From IMG/VR virus record IMGVR_UViG_3300010354_004498, positions 1-22,635 of that record: a stretch of DNA of 22,635 nucleotides. One strand, 5' to 3'. The notes under the pieces are model-generated. The model made no database searches. It saw only the letters and a program-made list of their open reading frames with translations, and was not told the DNA's origin. Positions 6,360-13,669 of the stretch are shown here, piece after piece. The translations under genes and the position numbers were made by a program. Source of the stretch: a virus. How positions within the stretch are numbered: the stretch's first letter is position 1; the number at the start of each line of letters is the position of its first letter.

Positions 6360-6469
6360 GTGGTCGTGAGTGGAATTGGCAGACCTGCCGCCTCTCCGTA
6401 AGGAAGGCTGGTGATGGGGCAAAGCTGTAAGCGAGGCCTTTGTAGGTTCGAAACCTACCGACCACACCA
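6360..6469 (+). tRNA. unusual 110-nt tRNA-like RNA, anticodon unresolved
   Basis: The ends are clearly those of a tRNA: acceptor GTGGTCG (6360-6366) pairs perfectly with CGACCAC (6459-6465), discriminator A and CCA follow, and the T arm GTAGG-TTCGAAA-CCTAC (6442-6458) is perfect. GGAATTGGCAGAC (6372-6384) resembles a tRNA-Leu D loop. The middle does not fold normally. The best hairpin has loop CTCCGTA (6394-6400) on stem CCT/AGG, extended by GCC/GGC across a bulge; read literally this gives anticodon CCG. Alternatively GCCTC (6390-6394) pairs with GAGGC (6433-6437), enclosing 38 bases as if the anticodon loop held an insert. At 110 nt it exceeds usual class II tRNAs (about 85-95). It could be an odd tRNA-Leu/Ser/Arg, an interrupted tRNA or a tRNA mimic. 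Confidence 0.6.
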
Positions 6470-6507
6470 GCTTAACACATAAGTATTACACAACAAAGGA
6501 ATAATAT

Positions 6508-6702
6508 ATGGATAATACAGTTGAACAATTGAAAAGAGCATTTGAACTATTTCTTGCAGAGGATGCAAAGTTTAGTGGTGGCAATGGTGCCGCCGGAACT
6601 CGCGCTCGCAAGGCCCTTCAGGATGTTGCCAAACTAGTTAAGGCACGCAGGACTGAAATTACGGCAGAAAAGAATGCAAGAAAAGAAGCCAAATCAGTTT
6701 GA
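6508..6702 (+). CDS. histone H1-like (Hc1-type) DNA-binding protein
   Basis: This 64-residue basic protein has an N-terminal helix (VEQLKRAFELFLAEDAKF) followed by GAAGTRARKALQDVAKLVKARRTEI (about 28-51), which matches the core of bacterial histone H1-like Hc1 proteins, and a lysine/arginine-rich tail. Such proteins bind DNA non-specifically; small versions are encoded by several large marine phages. The likely role is DNA compaction or nucleoid effects, by inference. AAAGGA precedes the ATG. It follows the tRNA-like RNA and probably shares its promoter. The next gene starts inside its 3' end (29-base overlap). Confidence 0.8.
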   Translation: MDNTVEQLKRAFELFLAEDAKFSGGNGAAGTRARKALQDVAKLVKARRTEITAEKNARKEAKSV

Positions 6703-7258
6703 TGATTTAGATAGTATAGAAATAGATCTCAGTGGAGTGACCTCCACTGGGTTCTCCGCTATAGATCTCTCAGGTGCTGCAGGACAACCTGTCTACACTC
6801 TTGATACAATGAACTATGACTCGATCACCTACAACGGAGCTAGTATTAGTACTATATCAATTCCTAGTATTACCTCAGGTTTGGGTGGTGCAATAAGTGG
6901 AGGCGGTGGAGGCGGTGGGCAATACACTTTTAATGTAGGCAGTGGAGGTGGAGGTGGAGGATTAAGCAGTGGTTATGTCTATACTACAAACACAACCGGA
7001 ATTGATTGGAATCAGCCTCCCTCTGTACACATAACACAAGGCGGCATAGACATGCCAAAGGATTCGGATATCAAGATTGGAGATCGTAGTCTTAAAACAT
7101 TTATGGAAAATGTTGAACAACGGTTAGCTATTCTTAGACCAAATCCAGAATTAGAAGAACGTTGGGAACAACTTAAAGAACTGCGTAATCAATACGAAAC
7201 TCTAGAAAAAGACCTTCTAGAGAAAGAAAAAATAATGAAAATCTTGAAGCAACAATAA
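6674..7258 (+). CDS. glycine-rich phage protein with C-terminal coiled coil
   Basis: This 194-residue protein has an acidic N terminus, a Ser/Thr/Gly-rich low-complexity middle with two polyglycine tracts of six or more residues (about 76-100), and a conserved-looking C-terminal part: DIKIGDRSLKTFMENVEQR, LRPNPELEERWEQLKEL, then a heptad-like charged helix ending in KQQ (about 165-194). I recall this C-terminal domain in many marine T4-like phages, but its role is unknown. The glycine linker and coiled coil suggest a virion or assembly protein. The ATG at 6674 lies inside the histone-like gene. Its stop TAA overlaps the thyX ATG by one base. Confidence 0.7.
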   Translation: MQEKKPNQFDDLDSIEIDLSGVTSTGFSAIDLSGAAGQPVYTLDTMNYDSITYNGASISTISIPSITSGLGGAISGGGGGGGQYTFNVGSGGGGGGLSSGYVYTTNTTGIDWNQPPSVHITQGGIDMPKDSDIKIGDRSLKTFMENVEQRLAILRPNPELEERWEQLKELRNQYETLEKDLLEKEKIMKILKQQ

Positions 7259-7941
7259 TGAATGTTAAACTACTATCCTACAGTCAACCCGCAGACGAAT
7301 TTAGACAGCACGGTCTCGAGGATGCGCAGGAACTCATTGCGTATTGCGCCCGTGTCAGCAATCCAAGCAACCAATTTAACACAGACACATCAGAGAAGCT
7401 TATTAGATATCTTGTTAAACACCAACACTGGTCACCGTTGGAGATGGTGTCAGCATGTATCGAAATTGAAACGACCAGAGACATTGCCCGCCAGATTCTC
7501 AGACATCGTAGTTTTAGCTTCCAAGAATTTAGCCAGCGATACGCAGATCCTACTAAGGATCTTGATTTCGTCATTAGAGAAGCACGGTTGCAGGACACAA
7601 GAAATAGACAAAATAGCGTTGAGTTGGATCTCTCAAATGCTGATCAAAGAGAGCTTAACAATCTATGGCAGGAAAAACAACAGGCTGTTATTAGTGCCGC
7701 TAGAGAGGCCTACACTTGGGCTGTCACTCACGGCATAGCCAAAGAACAGGCTCGTGCTGTTCTGCCCGAAGGCAATATAAGCAGTAGAATTTATATGAAC
7801 GGAACACTTCGTTCTTGGATTCATTTTATTCAATTGCGTAGCGGACACGGCACACAGAAAGAACACATGGAAGTTGCTCGTGCCTGCGCCGATGTGATTG
7901 CCAAGGTATTTCCTATGAGCAAGGAATTTGTAAGTGAATAA
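7258..7941 (+). CDS. thyX: FAD-dependent thymidylate synthase ThyX
   Basis: ThyX converts dUMP to dTMP using methylene-tetrahydrofolate and FAD with NADPH. The 227-residue protein contains the ThyX signature RHRSFSFQEFSQRY (82-95), preceded by HWSPLE (57-62), which corresponds to the conserved H-x-S-x-x-E region. EQARAVLP and the later RSWIHFIQLRSG match the conserved C-terminal part of the family. The length is typical. It would supply thymidylate for phage DNA synthesis independently of host ThyA. It is translationally coupled to the preceding gene (TAATG) and its end overlaps the next start by eight bases. Confidence 0.96.
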   Translation: MNVKLLSYSQPADEFRQHGLEDAQELIAYCARVSNPSNQFNTDTSEKLIRYLVKHQHWSPLEMVSACIEIETTRDIARQILRHRSFSFQEFSQRYADPTKDLDFVIREARLQDTRNRQNSVELDLSNADQRELNNLWQEKQQAVISAAREAYTWAVTHGIAKEQARAVLPEGNISSRIYMNGTLRSWIHFIQLRSGHGTQKEHMEVARACADVIAKVFPMSKEFVSE

Positions 7942-8317
7942 TGAACTTAATAAATTCTGTGAAAATTACGATGTAAGAATTGTAGACGATCAAAAAAGAC
8001 ATCACCGTATTAGACCTCCGGTTTATTTTACTGATCCCTCAAGAGCAGATCTTATTCGCAACGATATCATAGAACATAAAACAGAAAAACTATACACTCT
8101 GCAGATTCCAGAAAGCCGACTTCAATCATTAGTTGAAATGGAAAAACGTTTCTTTTCTAACCACAAACATGATCGTGGATACGTAGACATGTTTGAAGTG
8201 CTAATGGACAAAGAACGTGAAGAATCTTGGTACAGACAAAGCAATCCAGCAATAAAAAAGGCTTACGAGCAATATTCTATGCTACTTAATCTAGCAGGTT
8301 ATCAAAGGAAAATATAA
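7934..8317 (+). CDS. conserved phage protein, unknown function
   Basis: This 127-residue protein starts at a GTG inside the 3' end of thyX; no in-frame ATG gives a comparable length. It is charged, with a central segment DPSRADLIRNDIIEHKTEK and a C-terminal part that includes EMEKRFF, DMFEVLMDKEREESWYRQSNPA and EQYSMLL. I have a sense of the same family in other marine phages but know no function. It has no signal or membrane segment. Tight overlap with thyX and a one-base gap to the next gene indicate co-transcription. Confidence 0.72.
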   Translation: MNNELNKFCENYDVRIVDDQKRHHRIRPPVYFTDPSRADLIRNDIIEHKTEKLYTLQIPESRLQSLVEMEKRFFSNHKHDRGYVDMFEVLMDKEREESWYRQSNPAIKKAYEQYSMLLNLAGYQRKI

Positions 8318-8318
8318 A

Positions 8319-8732
8319 ATGGCTGTATGGAAACTAACAAATTATCATAAAAAGAATGCTGTTGAACGTCAATTTTGGACTAAAGACGGTGTCACTATTA
8401 TTAAAGAAGAAGGTTATCGTTGGGGCGTATGGAGTTGTGAATGTAATGAACGACCCGATGTAGATCTAGATAACCCCGATGGTTGGGAACAGTTTTCACA
8501 AGAACAAGATTGGGACATGGAAGAAATGATAGACGGTTGTTGGGTAGAATGGACTTGGCCCGACGACATGCCTGAAGAAGAACGCGAACGTATTGAAGAA
8601 CTGTGGAACGAAGATTCTTTTGAAGCCATGGAGAATGATGGTTGGTATAACGACGATACTGAACATTGGGTCTACGGTCCGTTGCAATTAAACAACGAAG
8701 ACACAGGCGAAGAATTCGTTGGAAAAGAATGA
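8319..8732 (+). CDS. acidic tryptophan-rich phage protein
   Basis: This 137-residue protein is very acidic and contains 12 tryptophans (about 9%), many in pairs with acidic residues (WEQF, DWDMEE, CWVEWTWPDDMPEEER). Two cysteines occur as CEC near residue 40. No catalytic motif is visible. AAAGGAAA precedes the ATG. Acidic small proteins of phages can mimic DNA, but nothing here proves that. It is the first of a run of tryptophan-rich genes. Confidence 0.7.
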   Translation: MAVWKLTNYHKKNAVERQFWTKDGVTIIKEEGYRWGVWSCECNERPDVDLDNPDGWEQFSQEQDWDMEEMIDGCWVEWTWPDDMPEEERERIEELWNEDSFEAMENDGWYNDDTEHWVYGPLQLNNEDTGEEFVGKE

Positions 8733-8734
8733 TA

Positions 8735-8763
8735 TTGACAGTTTTTTAAAAATTTTGTATAAT
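8735..8763 (+). promoter_or_regulatory. consensus sigma70 promoter
   Basis: TTGACA (8735-8740), a 17-base AT-rich spacer and TATAAT (8758-8763): a perfect consensus. It follows the preceding stop by two bases and starts transcription near 8770, just before the ribosome site AAGGAT and ATG at 8793. Confidence 0.9.
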
Positions 8764-8792
8764 TAAGTTGTTCAAGTAAGGATTTATACAAA

Positions 8793-9629
8793 ATGGCTTC
8801 AAGGTCAAATTACTGGAGTTGTTCTCCATTTGCCGATTGGATTCGCGGCACTACCAAAGGCAGCGCAAAGACTAGTCGCGGCTGGCGCGAATGGGAAACA
8901 GAAGCTAAAACAAAATATCCTATTCGCTATTGGATCGCAGAGGAAGCCTTAGATGCTGTTCAAAACTTCCTCTGGTGGCCTATTGATAAACTTTATGATG
9001 TCAAATATTACATTAACAACCGCTGGATTACTCGCACTCATAGCCTTACCGCTCATCCCCGGAATATTAAACCGGGTAGTTGGTGCGACGTGGGAAACCG
9101 TTTTTTGCCTTGCCTATTCAATGAGCTTGTTGATTTTGTTGAAGTGGAGTTAGCATGGTGGCATCTTGCTTGGAGTCCGGAAGAAAGACCCAAGTATAAT
9201 ATGCCTTGGTGGGCTGTAGGTTGGTGGCGTATTCGTACATGGCGTTGCCCGCAAGCAGGACTCGACAATCTTTCTTGGCAAAGCAAATTAGTTTGGACAG
9301 AAGACGAAGTAGGAGATGATAAAGAAAAAATTGGAAAGCCTACTTACCAAGCTGAAAAGGCCTTAGAAATTCTTGCACTCTACAAATGGTGGACTGAAGT
9401 ATACCCTAATCGTCCGGATCCGCATGATGCCGGAGGTTGGACTGCCTACTGTAACCTGAAGCGTGAGAACGGCGGTGACTTTTTTGACTTTGAGGACCGC
9501 ACACCAGAAGAAGCAGAAATGTCAAAGACAGCTCTGGATAAAACTCACGAGATTGAACAAGCTCAAGAACAAGAAGACGAAGAAATGATGATTCGTCTAA
9601 TTAAAATTAGAAACAGCTTATGGACGTAA
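8793..9629 (+). CDS. tryptophan-rich conserved phage protein
   Basis: This 278-residue protein has 23 tryptophans (about 8%), many as WW pairs. Recognisable blocks are SNYWSCSPFADWIRG at the start, RYWIAEEALD, KLYDVKYYINNRW, a central GSWCDVGNRFLPCLFNELVDF and PNRPDPHDAGGW near 215. I recognise it as widespread in tailed phages with no assigned function. The last ~50 residues are charged and probably helical (EQAQEQEDEEMMIRLIKIRN). It is directly behind a perfect sigma70 consensus promoter, so it is probably made early and strongly. Its end overlaps the next gene by ten bases. Confidence 0.82.
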   Translation: MASRSNYWSCSPFADWIRGTTKGSAKTSRGWREWETEAKTKYPIRYWIAEEALDAVQNFLWWPIDKLYDVKYYINNRWITRTHSLTAHPRNIKPGSWCDVGNRFLPCLFNELVDFVEVELAWWHLAWSPEERPKYNMPWWAVGWWRIRTWRCPQAGLDNLSWQSKLVWTEDEVGDDKEKIGKPTYQAEKALEILALYKWWTEVYPNRPDPHDAGGWTAYCNLKRENGGDFFDFEDRTPEEAEMSKTALDKTHEIEQAQEQEDEEMMIRLIKIRNSLWT

Positions 9630-9808
9630 AAAAGACAAGTCACTTTAGGCGTTGGGTCTATAATCTTTGGGACGATTCCTGCCAAGAACGGTTGACGTGG
9701 CGCCAACAACCTGCTACAATGCAAGAATATTGGAACACAAATAAATACTGGCTTAAACATGAATACGTCAATCAAAGAAAAGGTAATGGAGTCTCAAAAG
9801 CCTGCTGA
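9620..9808 (+). CDS. small tryptophan-rich phage protein
   Basis: This 62-residue basic protein contains FRRWVYNLWDDSCQERLTWRQ and EYWNTNKYWLKHEY, a pattern I associate with a family of small T4-like phage proteins (RRWVYNLW...EYW...YKYWLKREY). It has five tryptophans. The function is unknown. The ATG lies ten bases inside the preceding gene and its 3' part overlaps the next gene by 50 bases if that gene starts at 9759. Confidence 0.65.
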   Translation: MDVKKTSHFRRWVYNLWDDSCQERLTWRQQPATMQEYWNTNKYWLKHEYVNQRKGNGVSKAC

Positions 9809-10121
9809 AGGAATTCTCAAAACAAGCGACTGGGGTGATGCAAAAGCATACGATGTAGTTTGCCAATGCGGATCTACAGATCATACACATCATCTTTGGG
9901 TTGAGGCTGAAGATACCGGGATTACAGTAACTATATATTCAACAGCAAAATCACCTTGGTGGTCAATGAACAGATTCAAACAAATTTGGACATTGCTTAC
10001 CAAAGGATATCTTGAACACGAAACCAATCTCGCAATGAACGAGCAGACTGCTCTAAATTACGCTGAAACTCTTAAACAAGCGATTCACGATGTCAAAACT
10101 TTCAAAAAGTCCAGCACGTAA
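9759..10121 (+). CDS. conserved phage protein (ILKTSDWGD family)
   Basis: This 120-residue protein contains GILKTSDWGDAKAYDVVCQCGSTDH, then WVEAEDTGITVTIY, PWWSMNRFKQIWTLLTKGY and ALNYAETLKQAI. The C-x-C plus D-H-x-H-H cluster (about residues 36-46) could bind a metal, but this is speculative. I recall similar proteins in many tailed phages without known role. The start is uncertain: ATG at 9759 gives 120 residues, while ATG at 9786 gives 111; neither has a well-spaced ribosome site. Its end overlaps the next gene by 32 bases. Confidence 0.72.
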   Translation: MNTSIKEKVMESQKPAEGILKTSDWGDAKAYDVVCQCGSTDHTHHLWVEAEDTGITVTIYSTAKSPWWSMNRFKQIWTLLTKGYLEHETNLAMNEQTALNYAETLKQAIHDVKTFKKSST

Positions 10122-10626
10122 CACCTTCCAAGCGACCAAATACTTAGAACGCCGAGCAGAAGAAGGTAGAACTCCAGAAAACGACCCGGATGTCAAGGCC
10201 ATGGTAGATATGTACCAAAGTTTTTCTGACGATAAAGATTGTCAAGAAAATGATCCCGAATGGGCCAAAGACAATATGGAATATGATCTACGTTCCGCTG
10301 ATTGGATTTTAGAGAAAGTTCGCGCCAACGACGCCTATGCTCAAAATTTGTATGCGGCCATGTGTAACAACGGCTTTATTAAGTTGGAAGTAATACCTAT
10401 CCTCAAGCAGGAGGAATGGAGTTGCAGTTGGCGCTATGCTGGTGGAATAGTTGCAGATATGCGGCAAGAGGGAGACTATATAGATTGGTATTGTTCGGGT
10501 ATTCGTAATGCCGAAGACGATCCAAAAGATTATGTAGGCGAAGGCTGCATAACCGACGAGATCCGGAACGATCTTCAACGTCTTGGCTGGGCAGTGGCGC
10601 CTGGTGGAGATTGGGAAAACTTTTAA
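10090..10626 (+). CDS. conserved phage protein (WRYAGGIVADMR family)
   Basis: This 178-residue protein has a charged helical N-terminal half with NDPDVKAMVDMYQSFSDD and RSADWILEKVRAND, and a C-terminal half with WSCSWRYAGGIVADMRQEGDY, WYCSGI and GEGCITDEIRNDLQRLGW. The C-terminal half recalls a widespread tailed-phage family of unknown function. No catalytic or membrane signature is evident. It starts 32 bases inside the preceding gene, so the run 8793-10626 is one compact operon. Confidence 0.78.
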   Translation: MSKLSKSPARNTFQATKYLERRAEEGRTPENDPDVKAMVDMYQSFSDDKDCQENDPEWAKDNMEYDLRSADWILEKVRANDAYAQNLYAAMCNNGFIKLEVIPILKQEEWSCSWRYAGGIVADMRQEGDYIDWYCSGIRNAEDDPKDYVGEGCITDEIRNDLQRLGWAVAPGGDWENF

Positions 10627-10648
10627 CTTAGGAGATTAATAGACTAAA

Positions 10649-10840
10649 ATGACTTGGGAACTCTACGAAGTGTGGGCAGAGGACGATAGCGGACACGAAA
10701 AATTGGTTGAAACAACCAAAAGCCGCAAACAGGCGATCGACATCGCAAATGACTGTATTAAAGAGGGATATTCTGTGGCCCGCATACTACAAGAAATTGA
10801 TGATGATGAAATGAAGTTGGTACAAACCTTTAAAGGTTGA
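10649..10840 (+). CDS. small phage protein, unknown function
   Basis: This 63-residue acidic protein (WELYEVWAEDDSGHEKL..., then SRKQAIDIANDC) looks like a small alpha/beta fold. The strand-like VWAED and the helix SRKQAIDIANDCI resemble small phage proteins that modify a feature by position. The function is unknown. AGGAG lies about 15 bases before the ATG, farther than usual, and no better in-frame start exists. Its stop overlaps the -35 box of the next promoter. Confidence 0.62.
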   Translation: MTWELYEVWAEDDSGHEKLVETTKSRKQAIDIANDCIKEGYSVARILQEIDDDEMKLVQTFKG

Positions 10841-10865
10841 CCTGTATGCCAATCTATGCTATAAT
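10837..10865 (+). promoter_or_regulatory. sigma70-type promoter before the 396-aa gene
   Basis: TTGACC (10837-10842), a 17-base spacer and TATAAT (10860-10865). The -35 box overlaps the stop codon of the preceding small gene. Transcription should start near 10872, before AGGAG and the ATG at 10898. Confidence 0.82.
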
Positions 10866-10897
10866 AACTTTGTTATCAACACTTAGGAGCACTCAAA

Positions 10898-12088
10898 ATG
10901 GCTAAAGCAGCAGTTAAGAAAGTTCGTGTTACTGCCAAACAGGTTGCAGAACATCGTGCTGGGTCCAAACGTGATCTAAGTCCAAAATGGGATAATTGTG
11001 AAACTTGGACTGCTGATGCTTATCTTAAGCATTTTAGAGAAGCCATGCAATACTACAATCTGAACCATTCTGGTAAAGATTTGAAACCTCAGGTTATCAA
11101 TTGGATGGGCCGTAACGGATACACTAAAGAACAAATTAAGTTGTTCAAGGATACCAAAGACTGGCGCAGTTCCGTTACCATGGGTGCTATTGCTTCTTGT
11201 CTTAATCGCGGTATGATGCCTGTTCGAGCAGATTTCAACAACGGTAAGTCTACTGCACTTTGGTTGGGCGAACGTATTAAAGAAGTAATCATTGACGGCG
11301 AGAAGGACATTGCTGAAGCAGAAGTAGTAGAAAAGACTGCGGCTCCTATGATTAATATTCAAGAACGTCTTCGTGAAGCGGCTGCTAAGATGACCGCTGA
11401 GATTGAAGATTCTATTGAAAAGTATCAAACTGATCCGGACGCATTTGATCCTAAGGAATTTAAAATCATCAGCGTACTTAAAGGTAAAGGAGCCAAGGCA
11501 GCTCATGCTCGTATTATCAAAACATTCTACGAACGCGATCTAGCAGAGCTTGAAGAACTTGCCAGCGGTAAGGGCTGTGAACAACTGCGCGAAGGTTATA
11601 GTCATAGAACTAAGAAGCAAATCCGTAAACTGATTGATTTTTACACAGAAGTTATGAGTGCCTGTGACATGCTGGCCGAAGAAGCCAAAGTTACTCGTAA
11701 ACCGCGTAAGGTCAAGGCAGTGAGCAAGGATAAACTTGTAAGCAAACTCAAGTTTAAGAAAACTGACGATTCACTTAAACTGGTCAGTATTAATCCTACA
11801 GATATTATTGGTTCAAAGGAACTTTGGATCTACAATACTAAGACTCGCAAACTGGGCAAATATGTAGCAGAGGATTTTCAAGATCTTGCTATCAAGGGTA
11901 CAACCATTATCAACTTCAGTGCTAATAAAAGTGTTCAAAAAACCCTTCGCAAGCCCACAGAACAAATGAAAGCATTTAAGGATGCGGGCAAGGTTGCACT
12001 ACGCAAGTTCCTTGAAGACATCAATGCTGTAGATACTAAGATGAACGGACGTATCAACGCAGACATTATTTTGCTAAAGGTAGCGTAA
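10898..12088 (+). CDS. conserved basic phage protein, unknown function
   Basis: This 396-residue protein has a basic N terminus (AKAAVKKVRVTAKQ), WDNCETWTADAYLKHFREAMQYYN (about 31-54), a region SVTMGAIASCLNRGM, a long helical middle (about 150-250, with INIQERLREAAAKMTAEIEDSI), a lysine-rich linker (KVTRKPRKVKAVSKDK) and a C-terminal domain around residue 300 (SKELWIYNTKTRKLGKYVAED). I recall similar proteins in marine T4-like phages but know no function. The basic character suggests nucleic acid contact, as inference. It has its own sigma70-type promoter and a clear AGGAG site and is transcribed as a single gene or with the following late gene. Confidence 0.8.
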   Translation: MAKAAVKKVRVTAKQVAEHRAGSKRDLSPKWDNCETWTADAYLKHFREAMQYYNLNHSGKDLKPQVINWMGRNGYTKEQIKLFKDTKDWRSSVTMGAIASCLNRGMMPVRADFNNGKSTALWLGERIKEVIIDGEKDIAEAEVVEKTAAPMINIQERLREAAAKMTAEIEDSIEKYQTDPDAFDPKEFKIISVLKGKGAKAAHARIIKTFYERDLAELEELASGKGCEQLREGYSHRTKKQIRKLIDFYTEVMSACDMLAEEAKVTRKPRKVKAVSKDKLVSKLKFKKTDDSLKLVSINPTDIIGSKELWIYNTKTRKLGKYVAEDFQDLAIKGTTIINFSANKSVQKTLRKPTEQMKAFKDAGKVALRKFLEDINAVDTKMNGRINADIILLKVA

Positions 12089-12105
12089 TGTTTGCCTAGA
12101 GTTTG

Positions 12106-12112
12106 ATAAATA
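12106..12112 (+). promoter_or_regulatory. T4-late-like promoter (ATAAATA)
   Basis: GATAAATA lies immediately before the structural gene; the ATGs at 12118 and 12121 are only five to eight bases downstream. If transcription starts six or seven bases after the motif, as in T4, the mRNA would be leaderless or nearly so. No Shine-Dalgarno is present. Confidence 0.5.
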
Positions 12113-12117
12113 TTGGT

Positions 12118-12996
12118 ATGATGAATACTAATATCGATCAAACTCTAGAAGCATTTAACCAAGCAATAAAAGACCTAGTTAGTGCTGCTCATCAACCTGT
12201 AGCACAGGAAATAACCACCCATATTGAGTTTCGCGCTAAAAAGGGCGATACTAATGCGGGTAAGGGTATTCTGTGGATAGGTGAGGGCAATGCTAAACAA
12301 CTGGTTTTTAATCCTAATCCGGACAGATTTTTTGCTTCTGAATCTATCGATTTAGGCAAAGACAAGCACCTAGCAGTAGCAGGTGTAAAAGTGATTGATG
12401 GCAAAGAGATTGGGCCCAGCGTTACCAAGAGTAATCTACAACAGTTAGGTAGATTAAAAGGACTAGTTGTTGACGGTCCTGTAAACATCAATCAGCATCT
12501 AATTTATAACACATCAACAGATCGTCTAGGTCTAGGCACAGACTTACCCAACGCCGCTATCAGCGTAGCAGAACAGGGTATCGAAGTCATGCTAGGCACT
12601 TCAGATAATCTTCACGGAATCGTTGGTACATTTGCCAATGTTGATTTTGATGTGGTTGTTGGTAACGTTCCTAGAATAAGTGTTTCTGCAAGCGGAAACG
12701 TAGTATTGAGCAATTTCAATAGAAATCCAATTCAAGTTAAAATTAATGGCAAATTAAGCGTAGGTATTGAAACACCGGATCCTGCTGTAGATCTTCATGT
12801 TGCCGGTCCTGTAAGATTAAACAACCACATTCAGATGTACGCTAGTGCTCCTCCCTCTGAGGGAACATATACCAAAGGCGACATCGTATGGAATGATGCT
12901 GCCACAGTTGGTCGCAATGTGGGATGGATTTGCCTAACAGCAGGTAGTCCAGGTGCATGGTATCCTTTTGGTGAGATTAAAGATAGACATTTCTAA
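12118..12996 (+). CDS. fibre-like structural protein
   Basis: This protein of about 292 residues begins with a helical segment (NIDQTLEAFNQAIKDLVSAA) and then FRAKKGDTNAGKGILWIGEGNAKQLVF. The rest is a beta-rich fibre-type sequence with phrases such as GLVVDGPVNINQHLIYNTSTDRLGLGT and AVDLHVAGPVRLNN, and it ends WICLTAGSPGAWYPFGEI, a common end for phage fibre or baseplate-attached proteins. I chose the ATG at 12118; an in-frame TTG at 12103 would place the late-promoter motif inside the gene. It is most likely a virion component. Its stop overlaps the next ATG by one base (TAATG). Confidence 0.75.
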   Translation: MMNTNIDQTLEAFNQAIKDLVSAAHQPVAQEITTHIEFRAKKGDTNAGKGILWIGEGNAKQLVFNPNPDRFFASESIDLGKDKHLAVAGVKVIDGKEIGPSVTKSNLQQLGRLKGLVVDGPVNINQHLIYNTSTDRLGLGTDLPNAAISVAEQGIEVMLGTSDNLHGIVGTFANVDFDVVVGNVPRISVSASGNVVLSNFNRNPIQVKINGKLSVGIETPDPAVDLHVAGPVRLNNHIQMYASAPPSEGTYTKGDIVWNDAATVGRNVGWICLTAGSPGAWYPFGEIKDRHF

Positions 12997-13643
12997 TGGA
13001 CCATACCATTGCCGTTGTAGTTGGTAACGGCGAAAGCAGAAGACATTTTCCTACATATAAAATAACTGGTCATGTTCCGTTGATCGGTTGTAATGCCATA
13101 CATCGAGATACCATTGTTGATCATTTAGTTTGTTGCGACGAACGTATGATCAGGGAGGCTGTTCTCAATCCTAATACCATGGAAACTCGTATCTATGTTC
13201 GCGAACACGGTTACCAGCTATTCCGTAAAATACAAAAAAGAAAAAACATACATCTTGTTCCCAATATCCCACAACCGCAACTGATAAGAGTAGACAATCC
13301 AAGAAATTGGGGTAGTGGAACGTATGCACATTTAATTGCAAGTCAATTAGAAGGTATCAAAACTGTTTATATGTTGGGGTTTGATCTGCATAGTCAAGAT
13401 CAATATGTCAACAACATGTACAAAGGCACAAAAAATTATAGTGTAAGTGCCAGTCATGCCATCGATCCAACTTACTGGATATGGCAATCAAATAAAGTTT
13501 TCAAACTCTATCCTCATATAAATTATAAAGTAGTTAACAAACAATCTTGGACATTGCCAAAAGAATGGTCTGTGAGTAATGTTGAAAAGATTGACTATGA
13601 ACAATTTGAAAAAATTTGCGAAACGGAGTTGTATAATAAGTAA
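12996..13643 (+). CDS. Rossmann-like phage protein (VVGNGESRR family)
   Basis: This 215-residue protein starts with a hydrophobic strand and a glycine-rich turn, AVVVGNGESRR (residues 5-15), then PLIGCNAIHRDTIVDHLVCCDERMI. Later GSGTYAHLIASQLEGIKTVYMLGFDL resembles the second half of DUF115/MptE-like or sialyltransferase-like Rossmann folds, where a small-molecule or nucleotide ligand sits at the first glycine loop. The substrate is unknown. I am sure it is a gene, not of its enzyme class. It is translationally coupled to the structural gene upstream, and glycan-related genes follow about 3 kb downstream. Confidence 0.65.
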   Translation: MDHTIAVVVGNGESRRHFPTYKITGHVPLIGCNAIHRDTIVDHLVCCDERMIREAVLNPNTMETRIYVREHGYQLFRKIQKRKNIHLVPNIPQPQLIRVDNPRNWGSGTYAHLIASQLEGIKTVYMLGFDLHSQDQYVNNMYKGTKNYSVSASHAIDPTYWIWQSNKVFKLYPHINYKVVNKQSWTLPKEWSVSNVEKIDYEQFEKICETELYNK

Positions 13644-13669
13644 TTGTGTCATATAATAAAGAGGTATAT

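Noticed and set aside
6424-6432. Possible tRNA-Tyr anticodon (CTGTAAG, GUA) in the 110-nt tRNA-like RNA
   Set aside because: The flanking five bases do not pair, about 60 bases would precede the arm, and no long variable arm would remain.
7262-7738. Plus-strand frame overlapping thyX
   Set aside because: ThyX motifs are in the other frame and the alternative has no recognisable content.
9738-9746. AAATAAATA as a late promoter
   Set aside because: It lies inside coding sequence of the 62-residue gene and is not followed by a structural gene; AT-rich sequence gives such matches by chance.
10976-11506. Long minus-strand open frame of 176 codons
   Set aside because: It lies entirely antisense to the well-supported 396-residue gene, has no ribosome site, and its composition shows no family features.
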